Counted from the stretch's first letter, positions 9,585 through 20,347 are shown. The stretch is 64,000 nucleotides of DNA from Pomphorhynchus laevis (GCA_012934845.2 WNNJ02001138.1:1-64000), one strand, 5' to 3'. The notes: generated by a model not told the origin, from the sequence alone. Numbers and translations are program-made.

Positions 9585-11640
9585 CACTGTACAACACCAC
9601 GAGTGGAGATTCCATGAACTGAATGCCGAAGACATAATACGTGCAGCGAGATCTGTGCGAGGTTCAGCTAACCCATTATGCGCTAATGCAATCTTATGGC
9701 AATCAATGCTCACGCAATTTGACCAGGAATCTCAAGCGCTGATAGTTCAACTACATGAATCTACCATATCAATTTCAACCCAACTCATTAAACCTGAACA
9801 CCTCAAAGCACATCTAGTGAGCAAATTAATTCCTCTCGACAAAGGACCCGGTGTAAGACCAATCGGTGTAGGCGAGGTGCTTAAGCGTATTGTAGGGAAG
9901 GTAATAATGCGAGTAGTACGAATGGACCTAACTGATGTATGCTGACAAATTCAACTATGTGCAGGACAACACAGCGGTACTGAGGCGGCGGTTCACTCAA
10001 TTAGGCATGAATTCGAGAAGTCTGTTAACAACTGTGTGCTACTGTTAGAAGCAAGTAATGCATTTAATTGCATAAACAGAAAACGAGCTCTTGTGCATAT
10101 GAACTATATATGTCCATCATTGTCACAAACGCTGCATAACTGCTATGATGAACCCTCAGTTCTTACGGTCCAGGGTGAAACATGGTTATCATCTGTAAGG
10201 TTCAAACAAGGAGACCCACTCTCCATGCCAGCTTTCGCTGCCGCTTCACTACCATTAATCACAAGTCTTCAAGAGCATACGCCTGGAAAAACACATCGAT
10301 GGTATTCAAACGATGGAGCATGTGTTGGCTCACTTGAAAAAATAAGAGATTGTTTAATGAAGTGCTAACAATTGGACCAAAGTATGGATTCAGTGTAAAC
10401 CCAGAGAAATGCATTCTTGTAGCACATAAAGACATATCACAAGAACAGCTATCAAAGTTCAAAGACATCATTGAAAATAAAAACAGATAGATTCACGTTT
10501 CTCGGTAACTATATAGGGGATAAGAAATTTATTAATGAGAAGATCAAGGATAAGTGTGTTCGGTGGACCAAAGTACTTACGCTAGTAAGTAAGGTAGCTG
10601 CTTTTGATCCGCATTCCGCTTTTACACTACTAACCGTTAAGACATGGTGGACTCGGAATAATAGATCCCGCATGCCTAGGAGATTTTGAGTTTGAAAATT
10701 CACTTATGGTTGTATTACCTCTATTCGATGTAGTTATGGGCGATGAACTTCGAAACAAACAACAAATCGCAAAATGCATTCGTACTAAAAGAGAAAAGAG
10801 TGTTCTCAATGACAAGATAAAACTTATATCGGAGTCGAATAGAAATTTACAAAACATTCTCCCAAATGCGAGTTCTACGGGAGCTTCATCATGGCTAAGT
10901 CCTGCACGTCTGGGAACAAAGCTGGCATTATCAAAAAACGAATTCCAGAACGGCGTAGCGGTGAGATACGATTGTAACATAAAGGATTTTGCAAGATTCT
11001 GTTCTTGTGGGGCACAACTCACGATCTCTCATGCATTGTCTTGTAAAACAAACGGTATTACCATAATTCGTCACAATGTAGTGCGAGACACAATAGCAGC
11101 GGAAATTCGAAAAATCAGTAAACTCGTAATCATCTTCGAATCACAGTCAACGACAAGAGAGAGAAACGCTGGAGCAGATATCGCTTTTAACAAATTAACA
11201 GTTAGTGCAACGGAGCGGTCGTTTATCGACATATGTATATTCAATTGTCACGCGCCGTCGTACTGTCAGAGGCCTTCTTTGGATTGCTTCAAATATCATG
11301 CAAATAAAAAACTTCAGAAATATGCTGAACGTATCACACGGGTTGAACGGGGAAGCTTCTTTCCAATGGTGTACTCCTCAGTTGGTGGGGTTGGCCCAGG
11401 CGCTCATCAGATAATGCAGACCATATCAAAATGTAGATCCTCAAGATCACATCTAGACTACAATGATTGCATTAGTCAATTGAGACAAAATGTGTCGATT
11501 CAAATAGCAAAATGTGCCTCAATGGCTTTGAGAATGCGAACCAAATATGAGGTGGGCACATTTAGTAATGTTAATCATGATTCCGGTCAGTTCGCTCCAC
11601 CTATTAACCATATTTATGCCATCTTGTAAGTGTTGCATAT
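9585..11640 (+). mobile_element. LINE B: 5'-truncated, broken relative of LINE A
   Basis: The protein similarity to LINE A starts mid-protein (LNAEDIIRAARSVRG, matching A's DSIIRAAKKTSGG), so the finger and N-terminus are missing. Pieces run 9590-9942, 9943-10368, 10471-10689 and 10706-11629. RT motifs are visible as LEASNAFNCINR, FKQGDPLSMPAF and RWYSNDGACVGS; the usual YADD reads YSND, so the first catalytic Asp of motif C is lost. The C-terminal piece is well kept: CSCGAQLTISHALSC, IIRHNVVRDTIAAE, SFIDICIFN, GSFFPMVYSSVGGVGPG. An in-frame stop at 9943-9945 and at least two frameshifts make it inactive. The A-family C-terminal domain is clearest in this copy. Confidence 0.8.
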
Positions 11641-11650
11641 CGGCATGGCA

Positions 11651-11765
11651 TGTTATGACATTCCATATAACAGATAATTAGAATCGAACAAATAGAGATT
11701 TAAAAGGCTTTATTCAAAATCATCTACAAATAGAAGTTAAATCAATAGTTTATAGCTTCATAACA
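11651..11765 (-). repeat. Probable 3' LTR of G1
   Basis: 115 bp with TG...CA ends and terminal inverted repeats TGTTATGA/TCATAACA. On the minus strand it contains AATAAA. It lies directly after the pol C-terminus of G1. The partner LTR was not found in the window. Confidence 0.6.
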
Positions 11766-12126
11766 TTTACCGCAACATATATAGTCTTTGAGATATGAAG
11801 GTTGTTTAGTTTTTCTTGACGATCTTCCGAATTGCATGCTAGGTATTTCGTTCATTTTATAGCCTGGCGTAAATTCTTCTTCATCGGACTTATGAAAGGC
11901 ATTTGGATTTACTTCTGTTGGAATAGGACAATCATCCGAATTATGATTACCATCATTAGAGAATGTACGTTTATGTATCTCTTGAGAAACCTGATGTATT
12001 TCTGGTTGAGCGTTCTGAAAATCGGATGATTTAATAGTACTGGGACATCTCGATAAGTATTGTGCTGATATAGTGTCCTGACAACCATTTTCTCGTTCAA
12101 TAATTGCATAATTGGAGTTAGCGTGA

Positions 12127-12200
12127 ATCAATTTCGCGACTTCAACAGTCGCGAAATTGATATATTCAGTGACAGAATGGTCTGTCACTGAATATATCAA
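12127..12200. repeat. Two adjacent perfect hairpins at the G1/LINE Y3 junction
   Basis: Arms of 15 bp (12127-12141 and 12147-12161, 5-nt loop) are followed, with slight overlap, by arms of 20 bp (12157-12176 and 12181-12200, loop ATGG). The second hairpin ends exactly where similarity to LINE Y3 begins. The right arm is therefore an inverted copy of G1 sequence, as expected from snap-back repair or template switching at the insertion's 5' junction. Confidence 0.8.
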
Positions 12201-13139
12201 AGTGTGCTTGTATGCGTTTACAATCACGCAGTCATAGTGTGTATCCAACTTATCATCTTGAGGATCAGAACATTAAAGTAGTAACTCGTCTTAGCGACCT
12301 TAGAATAGTAGTTGCGAATGATTTTTCGACTAGTTGGAATACCGAGTTGGCTTGCTCGAAAGCAAATCGAATGGTTGAAATGATTCGTAGAACTTTTAGT
12401 GTGTTGAGTCCAGTTTCATTTAGAGCACTCGCCAACGCATTTGTGATCAGTCATCTTACCTATGCATCACAATGTTCGTTCCCAAGAACAGTATACGAGA
12501 AAAGTAGAATTGAAAATGTGCTGCGCCGGGCAACTAAGCTCGTAAATTCAGTTAAAGCCTTACCTTATAATGAAAGGCTAAAAAAACTTGGTATGGTTTC
12601 TATAAGCGACCTTCGGTTTCGGCGAGATATGTGTTCAACATGGGAAGCTTTACACAAGGGAAATCACGTCTTAAGAGAATTGATGACTGTTCGGAAAAGT
12701 CGGGCTTTGCGTGGACACAATTTTACTTTAGCCCATCGCCGAGTTATGCGCTCTAAAACTGTACAATTTGGACACCGAATCGTAAGTAAGTGGAACCGAT
12801 TAAGTGAAGAAATTGTCAACTCAAGATCGGTTTCAGCATTCAAACATAAACTTTTGTGACTTTTGTTTGTGAGTCTTTTTTTTCTTTACTTTTTCTTTTC
12901 TTTTTTTAACAGTGCAACTGTGAGCTTTGCTCGTCTGTTTGTCGAAATAATAATGAAGAGTGGTCCCGCTTCATCACCGGGTGCCCCTACGTCTTTCGAC
13001 AACGCGATCTTGTGGCTTTGACGTGTGCTTACAGAGAAGTCAATAGAGAGTGCATGCTCGAGGTTTGAACCCTGTACATAGAGTTTGCAATGCACACGCC
13101 TCCACCATTCGGCCACGCGGGGCTCAATAATAATAATAA
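12200..13139 (+). mobile_element. Y3: CR1-like LINE 3' end, inserted in G1
   Basis: A 5'-truncated copy holding only the C-terminal region of ORF2. The open stretch 12212-12859 reads YHLEDQNIKVVTRLSDL, VISHLTYASQCSFPRT, VLRRATKLVNS, SRALRGHNFTLAHRR and FGHRIVSKWNRLSEEIV, matching the last about 215 residues of Y1 ORF2. The 3' UTR has the hairpin GAGCTTTGCTC (12922-12932) and an (AAT)n tail, which is split by an inverted SINE (12953-13124); the rest of the tail is at 13125-13139. The frame shows no stop. Orientation is opposite to the host gypsy element. Confidence 0.85.
12953..13124 (-). mobile_element. tRNA-derived SINE
   Basis: On the minus strand the head starts GAGCCCCGCGTGGCC. A-box-like sequence GTGGCCGAATGGTGGAGGCG is followed about 35 bases later by the B box GGTTCAAACCT, the spacing of a tRNA promoter. 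The A box resembles the Leu/Ser class (TGGCCGAgTGG). A tRNA-unrelated body of about 100 bp follows, ending in an ATT-type tail. AAT repeats flank both ends, so it probably inserted into the (AAT)n tail of Y3. Transcription by RNA polymerase III is expected from the boxes. Confidence 0.8.
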
Positions 13140-14029
13140 TGTTATCGGGCAAGCCAAAAATTGTGAAGATTTGAGTTAAGCAATTGATGACTGTTTTGGA
13201 CGACGTATCTACGCATGGAAATGCAAAGGGGGATCGACTATACTCATCGATAATTACAAGTAGAAACTTTTGACGATTATTAATTGGCAAAGGTCCCTTG
13301 AAATCAATAGATATTCGTTTAAAGGGACGAGTAGATTTGACTAAGGTAGAACTAGGAGGTTGATAAAAATTCGGCTTTAGAACCGCACAGCTATTGCAGT
13401 TACGCGATATTTGACGTACGTCATCTATTGAGTAGGCAAGTTTTTGAGTTTTATATAATGTCATGGACGTATTATACCGGGATGACACATCTGTTTATGT
13501 AAATCCTGTAATTTGGATAAATCGTCAGTAATACTGTTAATAGCAACTCGTGAAATAGCATCAGCAGCTACGTTTTCTTGTCCTCGACGATAAGATATAT
13601 CAAAACAGTATTGTGATAGTTCCATACGCCATCGCTCCATTTTATCATTTTTGATCTTACTGCGACATGATTGAGTAAATATATAAGAAACTGCTCGTTA
13701 ATCAGAGACAATTGTAAATACTCGCCCTGTAAGATAATGCCTCCAATATCAAACGGCCTCGATTATAGCTATGACTTCTTTTTCAATCGCTGGGTAGCGT
13801 TTGCCATTTTTATGTAGTGTTCTTGAAAAAAAGCAACATGCTTTTCGTTTCGTGAAAGAGTAGCACCAATAGCATAATCGGAAGCATCAGATTCTAAGAC
13901 AAAATGTTCAGATAAATCGATTGCCGAAAGAGTAGCAGATGACAATTGCTCTTTCAGATCTTGAAAGGAATCTCTAGCATCGGATAATAACGGAAATTCT
14001 GTATTCGCCAATGGGTAAACTACTTTTAA

Positions 14030-14790
14030 AAACCCTTTTATCAATATTAATGATAAAGAAGGTGTATATCTAGATATGAACATTAAATTAACATTAACTA
14101 AAACTACTATTAATTTATATCGTAAACATGACATATTTAAATTTACAAGAAAAATATTTTTGCATGAGCATTCATGCATACCATATAATATAAAATATAA
14201 TACATTAAATAATGAAATTTTAAGAATTGCAACAATATGTAATGATATTGGCTTTCTTCAAAATCATTTAAATAATTTAATAGATACATATTTTAAACTA
14301 GGTTACTATAAAAATAACATCAAGCAGAAAATAGTAAAATATATAAATCAACACAATAATATAAAGAATAAATTTAAACTCTTAAGTGGCAAATTTTTAT
14401 GGATGGATAATAAATAATATACTTTGCATTAGAATAAGATACTAGATAGTTATTTCAGAGGAAATACATCATTAGCATGTATTTGGCCCCGCTGCTATGT
14501 TGGGTAGAGGAGTTAGGGGCCGAAACCTGATAGCATAGCAGTTTCTCCTGATGACCTCTAATTCTTATTCTGATACAACGTCTGTTATTTATTAGTCAAT
14601 TCATAAAAATGACGTTTATTTTAAATTTTATTTTTTATTTTTTATTTTTTATTTTTTAACTTGATTTAAATTATAGAAAATCTAAAAACAATTATTAATT
14701 TTATTATTTAATTATTAAATTTTGATTTAGCATTATTATGTTTTGTTTATTTTATAATTATATAACAATACGTAGACTCAGTTAGCTGAT
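14030..14790 (+). mobile_element. PLE2: Penelope-like 3' fragment inserted in G1
   Basis: This strongly AT-rich block interrupts the RT/RNase H region of gypsy G1. An open stretch at 14076-14417 (113 aa, rich in Asn, Lys and Ile) contains CIPYNIKYNTLNNEILRIAT and LNNLIDTYFKLGY. These resemble the region after the RT of Penelope-like proteins (IPYSQ..RLRRIC...L...F..RGYP). Downstream (14428-14575) lies a block of nested inverted repeats: GGCCCC/GGGGCC, GCTGCTATG/CATAGCAG and ATTAGAATAAGA/TCTTATTCTGAT. Penelope elements carry structured terminal repeats with a hammerhead ribozyme; I could not fit the hammerhead core. The composition differs sharply from PLE1, so it would be a separate lineage. 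Confidence 0.5.
14428..14575 (+). repeat. Nested inverted repeats at the PLE2 3' end
   Basis: Outer arms ATTAGAATAAGA (14428-14439) and TCTTATTCTGAT (near 14563-14574) enclose GGCCCC (14484-14489)/GGGGCC (14516-14521) and GCTGCTATG/CATAGCAG arms. CTGATGA and CCGAAAC, both hammerhead-like words, occur but not in the canonical order. Confidence 0.5.
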
Positions 14791-16078
14791 TTAATTCATC
14801 TAGAATAGTGAGTAAACAGACCAACGATACGTTTCAACTCTCTGGAGTTGGTAGGCTCAGGTAAGCTCATGATCGGTTGTACGCGGCTTCGATCAGGAGA
14901 GATCAATCCATCTTTGATTTGATATCCCAAAATGCAAATATCAGTGGAATTAAATACACATTTTTCATCGTTGAATTCAACATTATAGCGCTGTGCAACT
15001 TCTTTGAATCGATTCAGATTTTTATCATGATCTTCTCTTGTTTTTCCAGCAATATCCACATCATCCAAATAGCAGAATGTTACTGAAAGTTGTTTATTCT
15101 TAATAATCTGAGACATCACTCGTTGAAAGGCTGCGACTGCGTTTGTGAGGCCAAAAGGCATACACTTGAATTGGAAAAGTTCTCCGGCTGCCTCAAAAGC
15201 TGGATACTCTCGGTCTTCAATACGTATAGGAATTTGATAATATGCTCGTTTGAAGTCGATACGACTGAAAACAGGGGACGGTGATAGTCGATCAATTATA
15301 TCATCAATTCTAGGCAGAGGAAACGCGTCTAATATTGTGAATATTTTGATGGTCTAACTGTAGTCTATTACCATTCTAGTCTTTTGTTTAGATTGTACTA
15401 GAGCAACTTGGGCTCTTCACGGCGAATTACTATGCTCGATGATGTTATCTTTCAAGAGAGATTCTACTTCAGCTGCAATAAAAGCTTGGTCTTCTGAGTT
15501 TCTTCTACGGGATGGGATCGAAATAGGATGCACATCGTTTGTCAAAAAAGGAAATAGTAAAGGCGGTTTAATCTTCATAATAGCACATATTGAATTAACG
15601 TGAATATGAAGTTATTTTCCTCCGAGGTTCATCGTTACCGCTGAGTGGAGATTCATAAAAGGCATACCAAGCATTACATCGGTCACTAAGTTTGGAATGA
15701 CAAATAACTGTGTATTAGGATATTCTTTCTCCATAAATCGAACTGTACAGCAGACCATGCCTCTCAATGATCACTTATAGCTGGATGAAGCCATGCTGAC
15801 TTTTAAGTCGGAAGGAAGTACAGTAACTTTGCATTTTTCTAAAAGATCATTTCTAATCAGATTAATTGCACTTCCACTAGCAGGTAGTGTCTGGCAGAGC
15901 TGGCCATTGATAGTAGTTTGATCCTCTTTCGGTTTTGTCAAAATATTCATGGTTGCAGTAAAGGTAGCAGATGCAATTACATCTGAGGATACTGGATGCT
16001 TTGACCTGCAAACTTTTGCAAAATGGCCTTGTTTGTAGCATATTCTACAGTGTACGTTACGAGCAGGGCAGATAATAC

Positions 16079-17110
16079 TAATACAACAATTTATTTAACG
16101 TGGCAAATGCGTGCAAAATGCACGCTTACATGACCACTAACAAACAAAAAAAGAACATCAAAGATCACAGGTAATTAGTTAATTGTTGAAAAAGAATTGG
16201 ATTTGGCGTTTGAAGTACGGCATAGATGTTGATTGGCGGATATGAATAGGCAGTTGATTCCACAAGAGAGGAGCAGCCACAACGAAGGAGCGGAAGCCAA
16301 AAGAGGTAGAGTAGATTGGGACATGTAAAAGAAGGGAATTACGGGAACGCAGAGCACAATACACAGTACGAGAATTGTCGAGAAAAGGAAGGTTGAGAAA
16401 TGAAGGGGTATGAGAAGTTATAAGGCGAAAAGCAATGATAAGAAGACGAATGATAAGAAGATAGATCGTGAATGTTTCATGTACGTTACGAGCAAGGCAG
16501 AGCGGAGAAGGGAGAGGTCAAGATTTCTCCAAGGGCGACGTAGGATTGTAGGTGTGTGAAGGGGGTGTGGTTGTGAGTGAGATCAAGGGTGACGAGAAAG
16601 TGATCGGATAGACCAGGATGTAAGATGGACAGTTGGATTTAGGCAGCAAAATGATCGGGTACGGCGATGAAGTCGAGTGCCCCGCCAAGGATATGTGTGG
16701 GGTCAGTGGAGATGTGTTTGTAGTTATAGTGGGATAGAATGTTGATGAACTGGATGGACTCGGTGGAAGAGGGCGGTCGAGGCGGATGTTGAAGTCGTCA
16801 AGAACGATTGAAGGTATGGAGGACAAAGAACAGTGGGACAAGGTCAGCAAGTTCGGTAAAAGATAAGGAGGTAGGAACATATGAGCAAGGACGGTATACA
16901 ATGGCGAGATCTAAAGTGATCGGTTATAAGAACGACAACTGAGCAGTTCAAAAGAGCAAGGACTGAAAGGGGAAGTGATTTTGCGAATAGACGCGGGGTG
17001 ACTGTCGAATGCGACAATGCCACCATGATTTGAGAATTTAGAAGGGGATGAGCTGAGGTGGCGAGCGAATTCGATTAGTGAGTAACCGGTTGAGAGCAAA
17101 TGGATGAGAA
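16079..17110 (-). mobile_element. X2: L2-like LINE, internally rearranged
   Basis: Read on the minus strand, 17110-16505 encodes part of an APE endonuclease (SLSSIPSIVLDDFNIRLDR), closely similar to X3 at 28601-29398. 16478-16079 encodes the ORF2 C-terminus (FGFRSFVVAAPLLWNQLP) and the family 3' hairpin (16109-16125). Everything between, including the RT, is absent. A 20-bp sequence CTTGCTCGTAACGTACA with flanking bases, matching gag of G1 at 16050-16075, lies between the two parts (16478-16500). The 3' part therefore probably inserted into G1 with a target-site duplication, next to an independent APE fragment. The coding is broken by frameshifts. Confidence 0.7.
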
Positions 17111-17861
17111 ATAGAGATCATCAGTATAATCTGCTATGTTATCAGGTTTTGACCCCCATTTCTCGATCCTCGATTTTATTTTTCTCAAATCAGTCATATT
17201 ATGGATAAAGTATTTATGTTATTAAATTTACATACTTCAAAGTTAGTAGCAATATTTTTCTGATAAAAATAATAATTTATTTATTTTAGTGAGTTTGTTC
17301 TTTAGAATTGAATCTAAATTAAAAAATCAAACTAAAATTCAACTAATATTCAAGAATATATACTGCAAATTAGGAAATAAGGCATACATAATGTAGAGCA
17401 TTCATTTTAGGCTACACGTGGGCGAATTGTTTACGAACGAGAATGAAATTGAAGAAAGCTGGAATTACTAGTCGAAAAAGTGGCTCTTCAATAAGAACTT
17501 TGGAAATTGACTTTTCACAGGATTTAACAACAGACCAAGTATTTCACTGGTCTCCATGTTGTGACGGTATTATCAAAGAATTTACAGAGATAATGTAGTA
17601 ACATTGTAAATCTCGCAAAATTATCTAATAAACTGACGACGTTTTGCAGTATTTATAAACAGATGTTAAATTGTGCAAGTCTCACGAACGGTTTTTTTCT
17701 TCATACTATTAAGAATAAAAATGTTCAAATCCAAACCAAGATATTTTTCTCCGTAATTTCAAACTTGAAAACTGTAATAATCGTTTTTAAAACTGGCACC
17801 CCCCACATTAACACTTTTACTTTTTATTTTTAAAATCTTTAAAATAAAAAATGAGACATTT
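17111..17861. other. AT-rich region without a recognisable gene
   Basis: No retrotransposon motif is visible. A short open stretch of about 50 codons near 17430-17600 (plus strand, KKAGITSRKSGSS, then DQVFHWSPCCDG) is not recognised and may be chance. Confidence 0.4.
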
Positions 17862-19340
17862 TTACAGTTTGAATCCTGAAGATTCAAGCTTATGGGCGCT
17901 ACTTCTGTATGCTATAAAATAGTTGTAAATGATAGTAAATGCTGGCCTACATAACTTACATGTGAACCTTTCCCCAATCCGGATTGACATTGACACTTGA
18001 ATCCGGTACGAACACATCGAGACAGTATTGGAGGTACTAACCAACATCCCTGACGCTTTGCATTCCATCGTGAATCGATCTAGTAGGCATTGTAAATTCT
18101 CAGGGCAAGAAGCCAACAAGATAACGTCATCTGCAAAAAGCAGAGATGCTATCCTGATGGAACCGAACTGAAGACCGACATCTGTCAGAGCAGCCCGTCT
18201 TGAAATTTTGTCCATGTAAACAAGGAGCAAAAGTGGAGACAAAGGACAACCCTGACGAAGCTTAACGCCTACTGGAAATGATTCAGACTTCCTAAATAGA
18301 ACACGAACACAATTCATACTTTGTTCATACAGAGAAGCCACAGCTACCCAAAGATAGTGTGGTACTCCATACTTCCTCAGTACCTCCCACAACCTCTCTC
18401 GCGGAATTCGGTCGTACGTCTTCTCCAAATCTACAAAACACATGTAGACCGGTTGGGCGAACTCAAAAGACCGTTTAAAGATAGTTGAGAGAGTAACGAA
18501 CTGATACATAGTTCCACGACCTGAACGAAAGCCGCATTGTTCCTCGTGCAACTGTCCCTCAACTATAGGCAGTATCCTTAACTTAATAATCCTAGCAAAT
18601 AGCTTACCAGTGTGGCTAAGAAGAGTAATGCCTCGATAATTGAAACATACTCTTTGGTCACCTTTCTTAAAGATCGGTACCACTACCCCAGTTCGTCACT
18701 CACTAGGGATTTTGCCAGACTTCAATGCAAAGCTGAAGATCTGTGTAAGCCACTTCATGCCGACAACGTCGAGAGCCTTTAAAGCTTAAGGTCGAATCTC
18801 GTCTTCTCCAGAAGACTTGCTATTACGAAGCTTTTTAACAACATCAATGATCACTTCCAAAGAGATGAGCTCTTCTGTTGGTTTTAAAGGCTCTACTTCT
18901 ACAAGAGAAGGCATATCCTTCTCCTACGAGAGAAGGCATATAAGAAGACTCCTGAAATGATCTTTCCAACAACCATGAATTTCTTCAATGTCAGTCAGCA
19001 TATATCCTCTCTTGTCATAGCCAGTTTGAGGAGCTTTCTGTTTTCCAACACGAAAATTCCTGATCGTCCTCCGGAACATCTTCAAAGCTGACCTATAATC
19101 AAGTTCTAAGTGCTCTTTAAACTTCTCCCTAGCCACATTTACCGCTTGGTAACTGATCGAGCTGAAGCTTTTTTTGCCCTCCGTTACTTGTCTACAGCTT
19201 GCACTGATTTATCTGACAAATTTGCTTTATAAGTCCTTTTCTTCTGTTGGACAAAATCTCTAAATGTTGGTGTCCACCAATCAGTTCGAGTATTTCCTCC
19301 GCGACAAGCACCTAGAGCCTTCGAGCCACAACGTTTCACA
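17862..19340 (-). mobile_element. RTE-like LINE fragment
   Basis: A minus-strand RT region. 18683-17862 reads FKKGDQRVCFNYRGITLLS, HEEQCGFRSGRGT, CFVDLEKTYDRIPRERLW, LRQGCPLSPLLLLVYMD and LLFADDVILLA, the signature of RTE/BovB-type RTs (ORF2 usually near 1000 aa). The linker region upstream (19136-18924 and neighbouring frames) reads KEHLELDYRSALKMFRRTIR and HGCWKDHFRSLL, split by stops at several points. The 3' part after the RT palm loses similarity near 17990. No APE domain was recognised, so the copy is truncated at both ends. Confidence 0.75.
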
Positions 19341-19348
19341 TTTGCTTT

Positions 19349-19616
19349 GGCTATCTCCCATTCCCGGTATCCTTTAATGATCCAACATAGCTACTGTAAG
19401 GAAGCAGGTCTCCGAGACTCTTGCGCCTTTTCGTCCATTGTTCAATCTGCCGTTGGAGTCATCGGAGTGATTTTGCTTGTTCGGCTATCTCCCGTTTCCA
19501 ATATCCCTTGATGATCTAACATCACTACTGTAAGTAAGCAGGCCTCCATGACTCTTTTCCGCCTTTTCGTTCAATGTCTAATTTGCCGTTGGAGTCATCG
19601 GAGGGATCTGAGATAG
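19349..19616. repeat. Two diverged tandem copies of a 134-bp unit
   Basis: The blocks starting at 19349 and 19483 share GGCTATCTCCC, TACTGTAAG.AAGCAGG, CGCCTTTTCGT and GCCGTTGGAGTCATCGGAG at a period of 134. They lie on the 5' side of the RTE-like fragment, so could be duplicated element sequence. Confidence 0.7.
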
Positions 19617-19639
19617 TATATGAAAGAGCTGTCCTTACG

Positions 19640-20152
19640 GGTAATGCAAGCCGGCCAATTATTTAGCCGTTGATCGACGAATGTCGAACATACTTCGCCT
19701 GGGCTGCTTTACGAACTAGAACTTAGCTGCTCCTTACTAATAAATCCATATTTGTAAGGAATTACTATAGACAACAAATTTTTTGATATATATTTTCGAA
19801 AAATGCTGAAGAATTGTTTAATGAAGCCGGATTTGATATGACGAATCGAGGCGTTCTATAAATGAACTTTTTCTTTTTTCTTTCTTTTTATTGTCGTGAT
19901 CAAGCAAAATAGCCTAGTGGCTCTGCATGTTTTTTATTATATTTTTATTATAATTTTTTAATCTCTATACAAGAAATGGTTCCCGCAAATGGGCTTGCAA
20001 TTCACGACGCCATAATTTAATGCTCTGCATGTAATAATATTGATAACAAATTCCTTGATTTAAATTATTGACTGAACGTTTTTGGATTTAAATATACACA
20101 TACAAAATTTACACAACGTTCGTTTGATAACAATCCGACAAAATCGAAAATA
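19640..20152. other. Intergenic, nothing recognised
   Basis: Low-complexity and AT-rich sequence with no ORF showing family motifs. TTGCAATTCACGACGCC near 20007 and GAAATGGTTCCCGCAAATGGGC near 19974 resemble the unique 3' UTR of LINE A (GCCCATTTGCGGGAACC at 3433-3449, here reversed). A short antisense remnant of that family is therefore possible. Confidence 0.35.
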
Positions 20153-20242
20153 CCATCGACGACATAAATACCATCGACGACAAAAATGCCATCGACGACA
20201 ATAATTCCATCGACGACAATAATTCCATCGACGACAAACTTC
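20153..20242. repeat. 18-bp minisatellite, five units
   Basis: Unit CCATCGACGACAATAATT repeats five times (starts 20153, 20171, 20189, 20207, 20225), with changes confined mostly to the last third. It lies immediately before the start codon of the LINE fragment F. Confidence 0.9.
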
Positions 20243-20245
20243 ACT

Positions 20246-20347
20246 ATGCCACGGGGCGCTTTCTTGTCGATCACTAAATGCTGTAACTGCAACACAAAGG
20301 CTGCCCGATGCATTCGATGCTCATGTGCCAAACTTAAAAAAGTTTGA
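20246..20347 (+). pseudogene. F: N-terminal finger of an A-family LINE, cut off
   Basis: From the ATG at 20246 the 33 codons read MPRGAFLSITKCCNCNTKAA, then RCIRCSCAKLKKV, then stop. CCNCN..AARC..CSCAK matches the fingers of A, C, D and E up to the end of the CSC-[AV]-K element. The last codons overlap AAAAAGTTTGAGAT, the same block that opens the leader of A and repeats three times ahead of E. The copy is therefore truncated or fused to a leader unit exactly inside the finger. Nothing of its RT follows; LINE Z starts next. Confidence 0.7.

Larger units (their letters stand above)
11651..16077 (-). mobile_element. G1: Ty3/gypsy (Mag-like) fossil, broken and interrupted
   Basis: The minus strand carries parts of one gypsy element in the order zinc knuckle of gag (about 16075-16000), protease and RT (15900-14796), RNase H (14025-13580), integrase (13500-13140), pol C-terminus (12130-11742) and a 3' LTR (11651-11765). 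Three later insertions lie inside: LINE Y3 with a SINE (12200-13139) and a Penelope-like piece (about 14030-14790), while the gag end meets the L2-like X2 at 16079. It is old and broken in many places (roughly ten or more). The 5' LTR is not seen. The short LTR and knuckle-RT-RH-IN order fit the Mag-like lineage. Confidence 0.8.

Noticed and set aside
13040-13124. Free-standing tRNA gene
   Set aside because: A and B boxes are present, but there is no acceptor-stem pairing, a SINE body follows and AAT repeats flank it.
14484-14560. Canonical hammerhead ribozyme
   Set aside because: CTGATGA and GAAAC words occur, but in the wrong order for a hammerhead core as far as I can fold by eye.
17400-17600. 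Short open stretch with a Trp/Cys-containing end as a host exon
   Set aside because: Only about 50 codons, no splice consensus obvious on both sides, and no recognisable domain.
20153-20242. Repeat array as a CRISPR
   Set aside because: The 18-bp units are directly adjacent with no unique spacers, and the context is a LINE leader in a eukaryotic genome.
20065-20331. Reverse-strand protein with VVDGI repeats
   Set aside because: Produced by the minisatellite and by antisense reading of the finger of LINE fragment F.
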